Source: MSPOR6 sp964652195 (GTDB lineage: Bacteria; Poribacteria; WGA-4E; WGA-3G). Taken from it: a stretch of 64,000 bases of DNA. The number at the start of each line of letters is the position of its first letter. Position 1 is the first letter of the stretch. The position numbers and the translations under genes were made by a program. The notes below the pieces were generated by a model, which was given only the letters and a program-made list of their open reading frames with translations, was not told where the DNA came from and did no database searches. Location: positions 1 through 64,000 of the forward strand of contig CAZZBB010000050.1 in NCBI GenBank assembly GCA_964652195.1. Direction: 5' to 3'. Below are positions 25,305-35,164 of this stretch, in pieces.

Positions 25305-27098
25305 TTATTCATCATCACCTTCTTCAATATCTTCTATTTCCGATTTCTCTGATTTATCAATCTTCTTTCCGGGTGGTGATATCTTAATGTCATCTTTATT
25401 TTCGTGATTTTCTCCCTTTGATTCTTCCGACCTATCTTCATTTTCAGGTGGTTCTATTTTCAAATCTTCAGTTGTATCTTCTTTTGTAATTGGTGGTGGT
25501 TTAGGATACCTTTCTTGAGCAAACATCTGAATAGCCTTTGTTGTTAAACTACAATTGATTTTTACTTCTATTGTTGCTCTTCGTTCATCTCCAGTAGATG
25601 TTCTCTCACCTTCCTGAATATTTGTGAACATATCAGAACGACTTAAAACTCCTAACATTGAGTCAAGTGATTCATGAGAATTTGATTGTAAACTGAAAGT
25701 AATTCTTGCTTTTTTAAGATCATCAAGATTGTTTACTTCGAATGTTTTCCATGCAACTTTAGTTCTGTCTTTAAAAAGTGTGCTGAGGGCATGCAAAATA
25801 TCTAAGGGGGATGCTTGGTGAGTTAGTTTGTCTGCTAATATTAGATTTAGAGCGAGATGTTCATTGGCTTCTGTCTGTAATGTTTGATAATCAGCAATTT
25901 GTCCATCCAATAAAGTCTCTTTAGCTTTTTGTGAACCACTCCAAGTTATCCCACCGAGGGAAAGGGTAAGTAGCGCTAAGCCACCTACACTTGCTGCAAT
26001 AAGTTGCTGACGTTTTTTTGAGAATTCTGCACGTTTTACCCCAACTTCTTGGGGTAACAATGAAATTGGTTCTTCAGATTCAAGTATATGAATTCCAACT
26101 CCTAAAGGTACAGCTAATGTATCACCATGCGTTTCAAGTATAGATGCTGATACTGCTGTTGTATCAACAGAACCAGAATATATTGGATTCCATAGTTTTG
26201 TAGTGATTTGTAGTTGCTCTTCACAAGTCTCAGATAATTCTGGTATTCTTGCACCACCTCCACATAACCAGATTTCTGAGATTTCAAATTCACCATCATT
26301 TACTTCACGACGGGCAGCCGAGATAGACCTTTCTAACTCAGCAATAAACTGTCTTGTCCAAGTACGTGCTGAAGATTGGAACGCAGTGATCTGTTGTTTC
26401 TCTTGTGCTGCCTCCTCTGCTTCAATCTGTAATTCAGTCATAAGATGACGGGTAAGTTGATTACCACTGACAGCAAACCCACGTGAAAACTCCATTTTAT
26501 TCCCATACATCAAACAGAAATCGGTCTGTCCACCACCTATATCCACAATAGCGACACGTTCGGTAGAATTGTTCAACGCGTTTCTCGCAACAGTTGAAAT
26601 GGCAAACATGGATGGAATTACAGCAGAAGGAGATATGCCAATTTCTTTAATGGCATCTATATAACGGGTTACAGTATCTCGTCTACTTGAAACAAGTTCT
26701 AAGGAAACTGCTTCTGGTGAACGATGTACATCATGGTAGGTAAATATTGCATCATCTGATTGAAAGGGAAGTTCTGTTTCAGCAGCCATTGCTACCATAG
26801 TCGGTAATTGGTCATCAGTAGTTGCTGGCGGTATATTAGGTAAACGTTTCGTAACAACAAACCTACGAGGCAAGGAAATTGCCACTTCAAGTTTATGTTT
26901 GTTGAATATAGTCTGTTTTAATTTTAACTTATCCCACAATTGTTTAACTGCATCGGAGATTTGTTCTGAATTATCCGGATCTGAATATGCAATAGTTGCA
27001 ACATCAACTAAATTTACTGAGTCTGATGATTTTTCTAAGTGAATTATCTTAGCTGATGAAGTTCCAACATCTATTGCTACAACCTGATTTTTTGCCAT
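25305..27098 (-). CDS. GspL/PilM-like actin-fold platform protein with PilN-like tail
   Basis: A 597-residue protein. Residues about 1-350 form an actin-like PilM domain with phosphate loops AIDVGTSSAKIIHL and VAIVDIGGGQTDFCLM. A transmembrane helix follows (AASVGGLALLTLSLGGITW, around 365-385), then a PilN/GspL-like periplasmic domain, and the end is a charged Pro/Glu/Lys-rich tail (about 530-597). In type II systems GspL couples the GspE ATPase to the pseudopilus platform. The open frame begins at a TTG five codons upstream, but the ATG at 27098 has TTGAGG nine bases before it. The gene lies between gspK and gspM, as expected. Confidence 0.85.
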   Translation of the reverse strand: MAKNQVVAIDVGTSSAKIIHLEKSSDSVNLVDVATIAYSDPDNSEQISDAVKQLWDKLKLKQTIFNKHKLEVAISLPRRFVVTKRLPNIPPATTDDQLPTMVAMAAETELPFQSDDAIFTYHDVHRSPEAVSLELVSSRRDTVTRYIDAIKEIGISPSAVIPSMFAISTVARNALNNSTERVAIVDIGGGQTDFCLMYGNKMEFSRGFAVSGNQLTRHLMTELQIEAEEAAQEKQQITAFQSSARTWTRQFIAELERSISAARREVNDGEFEISEIWLCGGGARIPELSETCEEQLQITTKLWNPIYSGSVDTTAVSASILETHGDTLAVPLGVGIHILESEEPISLLPQEVGVKRAEFSKKRQQLIAASVGGLALLTLSLGGITWSGSQKAKETLLDGQIADYQTLQTEANEHLALNLILADKLTHQASPLDILHALSTLFKDRTKVAWKTFEVNNLDDLKKARITFSLQSNSHESLDSMLGVLSRSDMFTNIQEGERTSTGDERRATIEVKINCSLTTKAIQMFAQERYPKPPPITKEDTTEDLKIEPPENEDRSEESKGENHENKDDIKISPPGKKIDKSEKSEIEDIEEGDDE

Positions 27099-27152
27099 GT
27101 AATTAAGCCTCAATTTGCGTAAAGATCTATCTGTATTAAATGTAATCCAAAA

Positions 27153-28691
27153 TTAGTCAATACGCCAATACGGTACCTGTAATTGGTTTTCTGTACGAAG
27201 AACAATTCCTTCACAGACTGCAGTGACTTTCCCAGTGGGATCAATTCCTGATGATTTTATTCGATAACCATGTGATCTGTAAGTAATCCAATTGACAACT
27301 TCTCGGAATGTTTGGTTATCTATTTCTTCAATTTCTAAAAGATCGGCAAGATTAGCAAATGGATTACCCTTGACAGGATTTTCAGAATTGTTCTGTTCTT
27401 CATTGTTTTCTTCACGGCGAGTGATGATCGCTTGTGCTTTCTGATTATCCATTCCAGGTAATAACGACAATATCTCAATAGGTGCGGTATTAATATTAAT
27501 GAGTCCAGAAAGGGTGGTATCATCCGTCGTGGTAATTTTATCAACAATTCTGGAGAATTCTTGTACAGTTGTTACCCTTACATCTTTAATTGCGTCTATA
27601 TTAGCGAAATCTCCTTGGGAATCTCTATGGGCAACAATTCGCTCTGCAATCCCATTATCTATACCTTGTAATTCTTCAAGTTCTTCTGCGTCGGCAGTGT
27701 TGATATTCACACGGTTATCTCCACCATTGCCATTGTTGTTATTGTTGTTATTGTTATTATTATTGTTATTATTATTGTTCTGAATAGTCAGTCGGTCACG
27801 GATATTATTAAACACATTATCAGATACCGCTTGTACATCTAATAATCCCGATATACCATCAAAGTCGCGTGCTTGAATAATCGCATTGGCTTCTGCCTGA
27901 GTGAAAACTGATTGATTGTTATTCCCTTGAATACCTTGTATCTGTTGTGCATTGGCAGTATTTATGTTTGTTCTTTGCTGTCCATTTGAATCAATATTAC
28001 GATCAGTAGAATAAATAGTGGCGTATGTTATTAAACCACCGGATGTCTGTGGAGCTTGTTGTGTCTGTGATGTTGGTGTAGTATCTGTCGGTGGTGTGGT
28101 TTGGGTTAAGTCTGGTACAGAGGGTTCAACAATTTGTGATCCACTTGTTGCTTGAAGTTGTGGTTGAATTCCATATAGTATTTGTTCTGTCATACCCTCA
28201 ATTCGTGCAACATCACGAACAGATCTGAATGGACGTCCTTGAACTATTCTTGCTGCCAGATCACCTGTTTCATTAATCTCTGGTTGAACACCAAGAAACG
28301 AAAGTAAATTACGGATTGTGTCTTCTTGTGCACTATTAAGGTTAACTCTTGAAGCCTCATCTGTAATAGAAACCTGAAAAGCAAGTTGTCTACCCATTTG
28401 TATGCGGTCTTCAATCTGTTGTTGAATTGGTTCTGCCCAAACTTCCCCGAGTGAATCAAAATTAGTTTCATCTATACGTAATGCTATTAACCCAAGTTCA
28501 AAACCAGATTTTGCAGCATAGTGATATTTAACTCTGTCCGCAAAGTTATTACGGGCCTTGCTTTCTAAATCAAATGAATAGAGAAGCTGCATAGCCAGAA
28601 CTGAAAGGATAGTAATTATCCAGAGTGTAGAGACAAGTGATAAACCGGAAGAATTTCTATTCTTAGATAAGGTTGTGGAGGAATAGATCAT
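27153..28691 (-). CDS. gspK: GspK minor pseudopilin with repeated helix-hairpin-helix modules
   Basis: A minor pseudopilin placed at the tip of the pseudopilus. A prepilin leader ends at G16 before LSLVSTLWIITIL; the residue at +5 is Ser and not Glu, the usual GspK exception. The body has four segments of ComEA/T2SSK type beginning RVNLNSA, RTNINTA, RVNINTA and LININTA, making it about 510 residues against roughly 320 for classical GspK. An uninterrupted asparagine run of about 17 residues (27725-27780) separates two of them. The frame is open to 28721; the ATG at 28691 with AAGG at good spacing gives a more usual leader length. Type I minor pseudopilin genes I and J lie upstream. Confidence 0.87.
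   Translation of the reverse strand: MIYSSTTLSKNRNSSGLSLVSTLWIITILSVLAMQLLYSFDLESKARNNFADRVKYHYAAKSGFELGLIALRIDETNFDSLGEVWAEPIQQQIEDRIQMGRQLAFQVSITDEASRVNLNSAQEDTIRNLLSFLGVQPEINETGDLAARIVQGRPFRSVRDVARIEGMTEQILYGIQPQLQATSGSQIVEPSVPDLTQTTPPTDTTPTSQTQQAPQTSGGLITYATIYSTDRNIDSNGQQRTNINTANAQQIQGIQGNNNQSVFTQAEANAIIQARDFDGISGLLDVQAVSDNVFNNIRDRLTIQNNNNNNNNNNNNNNNNGNGGDNRVNINTADAEELEELQGIDNGIAERIVAHRDSQGDFANIDAIKDVRVTTVQEFSRIVDKITTTDDTTLSGLININTAPIEILSLLPGMDNQKAQAIITRREENNEEQNNSENPVKGNPFANLADLLEIEEIDNQTFREVVNWITYRSHGYRIKSSGIDPTGKVTAVCEGIVLRTENQLQVPYWRID
27725..27780. repeat. AAC/AAT trinucleotide microsatellite inside gspK
   Basis: Read on the coding strand, about 17 consecutive AAC or AAT codons encode poly-asparagine. 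Mixed codons make it less slippery than a pure repeat, but length changes in steps of three would keep the frame. Confidence 0.85.
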
Positions 28692-28816
28692 TGTTTCCTT
28701 AAGACTTCTATTTGTTAACATATTCTGATAATTAGTTCTAACTTGTAAAATTCATTTCAATGGATTGTTGAAGAAATAGGTTAGACAAAGGGAAGCCTTC
28801 TTTCTACCAGTTAAAT

Positions 28817-29704
28817 TTACTGGCCACCTGAGTTAGCGTTAACACTTGTAGGAATATACACCATAGTAGACTGAGTTAATGACCCTGGTAGTGTAGGAGT
28901 CTGAGAATCAGAATACGGATCTGATGTAGACGATCTACTTTGTTGTCTATCTTCATCAATTACTGTAATGAGTATCTGAACTGCAATTGGTGTCGCATCT
29001 GTTTGATCCCATGATTCATACATTGATTCTTCATCAATGTACTTTAAATCAAAGTTAATGATTCCATCAATTACTGGGGTGACATCAAAACCAAAAACTG
29101 GAAGACCACTTTCATCAACTGTTGGTATTACTCCTGTATTCATAATTGAACTGACAACTAATTCAGGATTTAACGAAGTTGATACGACACGATATAATAC
29201 TAACTCCTCAGTTATAGGTGTAGACGGTTCCGCTGTCTGTCCAACATTTGAAATTGGTGGTGGAATATTCCCGTTTTGAATGTCCAATGTTGGAACTTTT
29301 GGTCCAACATAATATGCAACCCGTCTAACATCACTTAATGGTATAGTGATATTATCTGGATTAATTGGTAATTGTAAAGAAAATGGATCAGGATCGGATT
29401 TTACAAATGTGACAAAACTGATAATATCTCTTTCTCCATCTACTGTAGGTATATCCTCGGTAAAAAGAGTTAACATCTCATCAGATGGACCAGCTTGCAT
29501 CTGACTCAGGTCAAGGAATAATTGCTCAAAAGCATATCTGGATCGTTGAGATTGAATTACTTTAGACTGGGTTCGATGATAGACTTTTATAGCCGTATTG
29601 AAAACGGCATAAGAAGAACCACTCATTATTACGATAACACTAACAGCAGTTAGCATTTCCACCAGTGTAAGGCCACTTTCAGATCTGTTTTTGTTATTTC
29701 TCAT
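28817..29704 (-). CDS. gspJ: GspJ minor pseudopilin
   Basis: A 295-residue type IV pilin-like protein. The prepilin peptidase site is G11 before LTLVEMLTAVSVIVIMSG, with Glu at +5; a globular domain follows with the GspJ-typical YAFEQLFLDLSQMQ after the helix. Family members are about 200 residues, so this one has added loops (around 130-200, with Pro/Thr-rich text). It sits between gspI and gspK, the standard order, with 115 bp before it. GspI, J and K normally assemble as the pseudopilus tip that starts fibre growth. Confidence 0.85.
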   Translation of the reverse strand: MRNNKNRSESGLTLVEMLTAVSVIVIMSGSSYAVFNTAIKVYHRTQSKVIQSQRSRYAFEQLFLDLSQMQAGPSDEMLTLFTEDIPTVDGERDIISFVTFVKSDPDPFSLQLPINPDNITIPLSDVRRVAYYVGPKVPTLDIQNGNIPPPISNVGQTAEPSTPITEELVLYRVVSTSLNPELVVSSIMNTGVIPTVDESGLPVFGFDVTPVIDGIINFDLKYIDEESMYESWDQTDATPIAVQILITVIDEDRQQSRSSTSDPYSDSQTPTLPGSLTQSTMVYIPTSVNANSGGQ

Positions 29705-29819
29705 AACTATATGGATGTCACATTCTGTGAACTGAGGATATCCACTCCGAAGTTATATTTTAATAAGTATTTAGAATTATATCTAATGATTTGTAAATTC
29801 TGAGACTGGGTTTTTTATA

Positions 29820-30215
29820 TCACTGTAATTCTCTATTTGCCATATATGTGGAAGCACCGATTGACTTTACCTGACCTAAATGGGACCATGTAATTGTAAC
29901 CTCTACTCTTAATAATCCCTCTAATTCTTCTGGATCTACTTCCGTAACAATAGACTCCCATTGGTATTGTGAATCTACCCCAAATTCACCACCATCCTGT
30001 CCAACATCTGGTAATCCATTTGCTTCAATTTCTGCCATTTGGTATTTTAGTAAGTTAAGAGCAGTCAATCTGTTATCCATGAGAGCTTGACTGCGAGAGA
30101 TATCACCAAATACCTTTAATAAGGCTGGTAATACTGCTGCCATTATGGCAATGGTTACAAGAATTTCTGCAAAGGTAAATCCTCTTTCTTTTTGACAGCG
30201 GATACGGTTAATCAT
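29820..30215 (-). CDS. gspI: GspI minor pseudopilin
   Basis: A 131-residue minor pseudopilin. The leader MINRIRCQKERG is cut before FTFAEILVTIAIMAAV, with Glu at +5. The downstream ALNLLKYQMAEIE is the GspI-type segment after the hydrophobic helix. Length matches the family. The reading frame is open to 30248, but the ATG at 30215 has GAAGGAA nine bases upstream and a normal leader length. The start overlaps the end of gspH by eight bases, so translation is likely coupled. Confidence 0.85.
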   Translation of the reverse strand: MINRIRCQKERGFTFAEILVTIAIMAAVLPALLKVFGDISRSQALMDNRLTALNLLKYQMAEIEANGLPDVGQDGGEFGVDSQYQWESIVTEVDPEELEGLLRVEVTITWSHLGQVKSIGASTYMANRELQ

Positions 30216-30870
30216 TCTCAAAGTTTCCTTCAATACCAAGTGTCTCAATTTGTTCTGGTGTCATCAGTTCCATACTTACTTTTCCAGTTGATCCTTCAAC
30301 AGAAATTGATATAGCATTTCCATTTGTGTTTTGTAGATATAGAGTTGTTTCAGATGACTTTGAAGTCGGAGTAAAATATGCATAACCTGCACCGGTAGTT
30401 ATACGTTGGTAAGTTCCGTTGTGATTCGTCACAATTGATGCAAATGATACACTTTTTTGCAGAAGACGTGGCACACCCATTACACCGCCAGTACGCGATA
30501 CAAGCATTTGATTACCTTGTCCTGGAATTGTAGTGGGTGCTGGAGTCGGTGTAGATGTTCTACCTGCTGATGATAATGGATTCTGTATATCTAATGTGTC
30601 GCTTGATGCCAACCAGAATCTATTACCCGTTATATCAAATACTACAAGATGGGTATTTCGTTCTGTGATTGCCATATCTCGTGCAAACGATAATGTATCA
30701 ACGATTGCATGAGCGGAGGTTTTCAAACGTCTGGAAGATGCAAATCCTTTCATAGCAGGCATTGTGATAGAAGATATAACTGCAATGATAGCGAAAACCA
30801 GCAGGATTTCCATCAAGCTGAAACCATCTTCATTAGAATCAGTTATTCGCCATCTGTTACTTATAACCAT
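30208..30870 (-). CDS. gspH: GspH minor pseudopilin
   Basis: A 220-residue pseudopilin with leader ending at G16, then FSLMEILLVFAIIAVISSITMPAM (Glu at +5). A GspH/FimT-like domain follows, in which HAIVDTLSFARDMAITERN is the characteristic segment. It is somewhat longer than usual (about 170) owing to a Thr/Pro-rich loop (SSAGRTSTPTPAPTTIPG). It lies 26 bp after gspG and overlaps gspI. Its role is as a minor fibre subunit at the growing end. Confidence 0.85.
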   Translation of the reverse strand: MVISNRWRITDSNEDGFSLMEILLVFAIIAVISSITMPAMKGFASSRRLKTSAHAIVDTLSFARDMAITERNTHLVVFDITGNRFWLASSDTLDIQNPLSSAGRTSTPTPAPTTIPGQGNQMLVSRTGGVMGVPRLLQKSVSFASIVTNHNGTYQRITTGAGYAYFTPTSKSSETTLYLQNTNGNAISISVEGSTGKVSMELMTPEQIETLGIEGNFEND

Positions 30871-30896
30871 GTTTAGTTCCTAAGAAGTCGTTGGAA

Positions 30897-31352
30897 TTAT
30901 TGACCTTGTGTCGTCTCTTCTATCCAATTAGTTATATCCTTATCAAGGTCAGTACCACCAAGTTTACCATCCTTACCATATGACAGTAGGTCATAGTCGT
31001 ATCCATAATTGCTACCTGGATTTCGATAGACATACGGATTCCCCCATGGATCGTTTGTTAGTTGTTGATCAAGATACGGTCCAGCCCAACCCAACGGAGA
31101 AGGATTTGGTGCACGCCATAATGCCTCTAAACCCTGTTCAGAGGAAGGATATTCTCCTACCTCACTCATATATAGTCCTAAGGCAGTTTTTAAATTACTA
31201 ATTTCCATTTTTGCTTTCGTTACTCTAGCCTTTTGAGGGGCATTTACGATTCTTGGAGCAATGAATGCTGCTAAAATACCTAAAATTACAATAACAATAG
31301 TTAATTCAATTAGTGTTAAACCTGATTCATCGTTTTTAAATTGTTTAATCAT
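30897..31352 (-). CDS. gspG: GspG major pseudopilin
   Basis: A 151-residue major pseudopilin, standard length. Cleavage is predicted after G11, before LTLIELTIVIVILGILAAF, with Glu at +5. The C-terminal domain shows the GspG hallmarks YPSSEQGLEAL, GPYLDQQLTNDPWGNPYVY and the calcium loop YGKDGKLGGTDLDKDI. This protein polymerises under the GspF platform into the short fibre that pushes substrate through the secretin. 117 bp separate it from gspF, and gspH follows directly. Confidence 0.95.
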   Translation of the reverse strand: MIKQFKNDESGLTLIELTIVIVILGILAAFIAPRIVNAPQKARVTKAKMEISNLKTALGLYMSEVGEYPSSEQGLEALWRAPNPSPLGWAGPYLDQQLTNDPWGNPYVYRNPGSNYGYDYDLLSYGKDGKLGGTDLDKDITNWIEETTQGQ

Positions 31353-31469
31353 TTGTTTAACTCCTTATATTTTATATATCTGTATAGTCTGGTTTTATTT
31401 CCATATCCATGAACTTGTGCCTAATTAGACAAATAACCGTAGTGATAGTTTAGAAAAAATGACTTGAAA

Positions 31470-32696
31470 TTATGCTCCACCTAACGCCTGTTGCGCTTCG
31501 AATATAGGTAGAATCATTGCAACTGCAATAAAACCTATGAGTAAACCCATGATAAGAATTACCAAAGGACTGATTGAACTTGTTAATCTTTCCAAATTCT
31601 TCCTGATTTCCATATCATAGTAATCTGAAAGTTTCTTTAACATTGTTACCGGTTCACCAGACTCTTCACCAACCGCAATCATGTGAGTTACAAGTGATGG
31701 AAAATCTTTGCTTTTCTCCAGTTCTCTTGAAAGGGTAGAACCTTGTTCTACTTCTTGTTCAGCTTCAGAAATAATATGACTGTAAACTTTATTCCCAATT
31801 GTGTCCTTCACAACTTTTAAGGCTTGAAGCATACGAACACCATTTTCCAATAGAGTAGCCATTGTACGAGTAAATCGTACGATCGCGAATGTACTAAATA
31901 CAGGACCGATCAATGGAATTTTTATTTTTATACTGTCAAGTAGGAACTGACCATTTTCTGTTCGTAGATATTGTCTAAGAAAAGTTGCAATAATACTAAT
32001 TCCAAGTAAACCAACCCACCAGAAACTGGCAAATCCATTTGAGACAGAAATCAATATTTGTGTTGGTAGTGGTAACTCGCCACCAAATTCTTCAAACATA
32101 GCTGTAAATTTTGGGATTACGAGAACCATTAATACAATTATCGCCGTAACCATCAATCCAAAGAGTATAGCTGGATAGAATAATGCTGAAATGACTTGAT
32201 TTTTTAGTAAGCGCTGTCTTTCAGCAAATTCAGCAAGCCGTTCCAACACTTCACCTAACACACCACCTGTTTCTCCCGCTTTGACCATATTTACATATAG
32301 ATCAGAAAAAATTTTGGGATGTTGTTGCAATGCTGCATTAAATGTTGCACCGTGTTCAACATCGTGTTTAACCTGTGAAATTATCCTATGTAATTCAGGA
32401 TTTGCTATCTGCTCTAAAGTCACCTCTATTGCACGGGGAAGTGCTACATGTGCATTAATTAAAGCTGCCAACTGGTAAGTAAAAAACTCAACATCTGCTG
32501 ATTTTACCTTACGTGTACCAATATTTAGTATCCGTTTAGCCTTTGTTTCAAGAAGTTCACCTTCTTCAACAATCTTTGTTGGCCAATATCCCATTTGGCG
32601 TAGTTGGGCAATTAGGTCTGCTTTCGTTTCAGCTTCTAATGTATTATTGACTGTTGTTCCTGTATAGGTTATGGCTTCATATTGAAATCTCGGCAT
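31470..32696 (-). CDS. gspF: GspF inner-membrane platform protein
   Basis: A 408-residue PilC/GspF protein with two homologous T2SSF domains and three transmembrane helices (about residues 170-200, 220-240 and 370-400). Visible landmarks are ADVEFFTYQLAALINAHVALPRAIE, VNMVKAGETGGVLGEVLERLAEF and its repeat MIAVGEESGEPVTMLKKLSDYYD. The N-terminal YEAITYTGTTVNNTLEAE is also typical. It anchors the ATPase GspE and the pseudopilin assembly machinery. Length and order (E-F-G) are canonical. Confidence 0.95.
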   Translation of the reverse strand: MPRFQYEAITYTGTTVNNTLEAETKADLIAQLRQMGYWPTKIVEEGELLETKAKRILNIGTRKVKSADVEFFTYQLAALINAHVALPRAIEVTLEQIANPELHRIISQVKHDVEHGATFNAALQQHPKIFSDLYVNMVKAGETGGVLGEVLERLAEFAERQRLLKNQVISALFYPAILFGLMVTAIIVLMVLVIPKFTAMFEEFGGELPLPTQILISVSNGFASFWWVGLLGISIIATFLRQYLRTENGQFLLDSIKIKIPLIGPVFSTFAIVRFTRTMATLLENGVRMLQALKVVKDTIGNKVYSHIISEAEQEVEQGSTLSRELEKSKDFPSLVTHMIAVGEESGEPVTMLKKLSDYYDMEIRKNLERLTSSISPLVILIMGLLIGFIAVAMILPIFEAQQALGGA

Positions 32697-32843
32697 GGTT
32701 ACCTCTATAAAAGCGTTTTACTCGATGTAATAATAATTCATATTAGGGTAGCTTGGATATTTGATGTGTGGTGTCTTTACATATTCGACTATATGTAAAA
32801 AAAGAAAAGAAATTATACAATATTTAATAACCACAACGTTAAC

Positions 32844-34712
32844 TTATTCAGTGATGCCTTCGTCAAAATCATATGCATCTTCCTGAGTGAGTCTGAGAAT
32901 TTCATCAACGGTAGTTAAACCTGCAGTCACTTTTTGCCATCCATCTTCTCGAAGACTTTTCATCCCTAATCTTACTGCAAGTTTGCGCAATTCACTTGAT
33001 GAAGCGTGTTGAAGTGCCATTGACTGCAGTTCTTCTGACATGAAGATAACTTCAAAGATACCGATTCTACCTCTATAACCTCTGCCTCGACACTCTTTAC
33101 ATCCCCCAACTTTTGAACGGGGAATTTCAATATTAGTGTCCACATGTACACTGTTATTAGGGAATATACCTGCAATTTCTTCTTCAGTTGGCGAATACAT
33201 TTCACAACATACATTACAAACCCTACGAGCTAAACGTTGGGCAATTATTCCTTCAACAGTGGATGCCACCAAATATGGTTCAACTTTCATGTCTATTAGA
33301 CGCGTGATAGCACTTGGAGCATCATTCGTGTGAAGTGTGCTAAACACAAGGTGTCCTGTTAAAGCAGTATGAATTGCCATTTCAGCTGTTTCATAGTCAC
33401 GTATTTCACCGACAAGCACTTTATCTGGGTCTTGTCTGAGAATATGTCGTAATCCATCTGCAAAGGTAAATTCAATATCAGGATTCACCTGAATTTGATT
33501 AATTCCTTCTAATTCATATTCAACGGGATCTTCAAGTGTGATGATCTTAACATGTGGGGTATTAATTTCCTTAAGGCAGGCATAAAGAGTTGTGGTTTTT
33601 CCACTACCTGTAGGCCCTGTAGCAAGGATAATACCATGAGGTTTGTGGATCATGCGTTGGAAAAGTTCATAATTGGTATCTGTTAATCCAAGTTCAGTTA
33701 AACCGAATTCAATTGATTGTCTATCAAGAATTCGGAGAACTACACTCTCACTATGTTGGGTTGCAACAGTTGGAACTGTAGATACACGTAGGTCGATCTG
33801 GCGGTTATTGACACTACTAATTTCTCTATTTATCTTACCATCTTGTGGTCGACGTCGTTCAGCGACATCCATACCAGCCATAATTTTAATACGTGAAGTA
33901 ATAGCAGATTGTAGATATGCCGGGGGTTGTGGTTGATCTTCTAACACCCCATCAACGCGAAATCGTATTTTTAACTCTTCTGGATACGGTTCAATATGAA
34001 TATCACTGGCACCAGCACGTACAGCATCAATTATCATTTGGTCGACAGCCTGAATAACAGTGGGATCTTGGCTAAGGTCTTTTTCGTCAATACCAAAATC
34101 TTCTATTCTCTCACGTTCAACAGTAGCTGCTGCACCGACTGGACCTTTTATTCCAGCACTCAGCAGAGATGCAGCTGTCTGTCCATATAATCTAACAATC
34201 GACTCAGAGATCTCTTCTTCGTCTGCCAGAAGAAGGTTAATCTCACATTCTGTAACAAACTGTATCTCATCCATCAGAGTTATATCTTGAACATCTGCGA
34301 CAGCTACAGTTAAGACGTTGTCTTCTAAATTTACAGGAACAATTGTATTTCGATATGCAAAACTGGGTGGTACTTTATCAAGTGCTTCTTGTTCTGGATT
34401 TACTTCTTCTAATTGAATTATAGGTGTGCCATATTCACGGCCCTTTTTAGCAAGTTCAAGTGTTCTTGAAGATACATACTCTGATATAATAACTTCCTCA
34501 GATTCACCTGCTTTCTCTATTTCATCAAGTATTTGTCTATACTCTTGTGATCCTGATTCACCGGATTCATCCATATTCTCTGGGTTATCAATTGGTTTTC
34601 TTACCCAACCTTCAAGTACTCTTCCATGTATCTCTTGATATTGATCATCAGAAATTAAATCTGCTTCTCGTAAGACATCAACAAGGGATTTTTTCATTGA
34701 GGCATTGTACAT
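32844..34712 (-). CDS. gspE: GspE secretion ATPase
   Basis: A 622-residue AAA-type secretion ATPase. N-terminal MshEN/GspE-N modules (to about 200) are followed by the catalytic domain with Walker A GPTGSGKTTTLYACL, Asp box, Walker B ILRQDPDKVLVGEIRD, a His box in LVFSTLHTNDAPSAITRL, and a tetracysteine zinc motif CNVCC...CKECRGRGYRGRIGIFE. It drives pseudopilus assembly at the cytoplasmic face. First gene of the gsp operon; a second possible start is the ATG five codons later (34697). The AAGGAA site favours the first only moderately. Confidence 0.95.
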   Translation of the reverse strand: MYNASMKKSLVDVLREADLISDDQYQEIHGRVLEGWVRKPIDNPENMDESGESGSQEYRQILDEIEKAGESEEVIISEYVSSRTLELAKKGREYGTPIIQLEEVNPEQEALDKVPPSFAYRNTIVPVNLEDNVLTVAVADVQDITLMDEIQFVTECEINLLLADEEEISESIVRLYGQTAASLLSAGIKGPVGAAATVERERIEDFGIDEKDLSQDPTVIQAVDQMIIDAVRAGASDIHIEPYPEELKIRFRVDGVLEDQPQPPAYLQSAITSRIKIMAGMDVAERRRPQDGKINREISSVNNRQIDLRVSTVPTVATQHSESVVLRILDRQSIEFGLTELGLTDTNYELFQRMIHKPHGIILATGPTGSGKTTTLYACLKEINTPHVKIITLEDPVEYELEGINQIQVNPDIEFTFADGLRHILRQDPDKVLVGEIRDYETAEMAIHTALTGHLVFSTLHTNDAPSAITRLIDMKVEPYLVASTVEGIIAQRLARRVCNVCCEMYSPTEEEIAGIFPNNSVHVDTNIEIPRSKVGGCKECRGRGYRGRIGIFEVIFMSEELQSMALQHASSSELRKLAVRLGMKSLREDGWQKVTAGLTTVDEILRLTQEDAYDFDEGITE

Positions 34713-35085
34713 AGTATATTAACTTCCTTATTTTCGTAACTGAATATATGACGCAAAATATTAAATTCCGTTTAGAAGATATAATTGAATGTATTGTTTG
34801 GAAATACCATATCTATGCAATTATACAATTAATGTTATGTGATATTCCAAGATATTTATATTTGGGTGAATACCTCACTTGTTGTGACACAAAACTATTG
34901 TTTATCAAATCTAATACGTATGCGTACATTAAGACGGAATTTTCCAAACCTTCTAATTTGTTCAATGTAATTAGACACATAATTACTGAATTAGTTCGTA
35001 TTCTTGTCAGAGTTATGAAAATATATAGATTTATACATATTTTTAAGTAATTACACGAATTTACAAGTTTTTTTAAACAATTTGC
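34713..35085. other. Divergent AT-rich intergenic region (gspE / sigma factor)
   Basis: About 370 bp of very AT-rich DNA between two divergent operons, so it should hold both promoters. A minus-strand TATAAT lies at 34819-34824 without a convincing -35. Short open frames on both strands show no family features and a composition like random AT-rich DNA. No RNA gene was seen. Confidence 0.5.
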
Positions 35086-35115
35086 TTGACAAAACGTTAT
35101 AGTATAATGTAGTAT
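35086..35115 (+). promoter_or_regulatory. Putative promoter of the sigma factor-nfuA operon
   Basis: TTGACA at 35086-35091 is exact. A TATAAT at 35103-35108 is too close (11 bases); TAGTAT at 35110-35115 gives an 18-base spacer. Which -10 is used is unclear. Confidence 0.4.
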
Positions 35116-35164
35116 ATATCTTCGGCAGATTTTTATGATTATCAAATATAAGGAGAGGAGAAGA

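Noticed and set aside
27499..27783. Plus-strand frame with poly-leucine end
   Set aside because: Antisense shadow of the poly-asparagine run in gspK.
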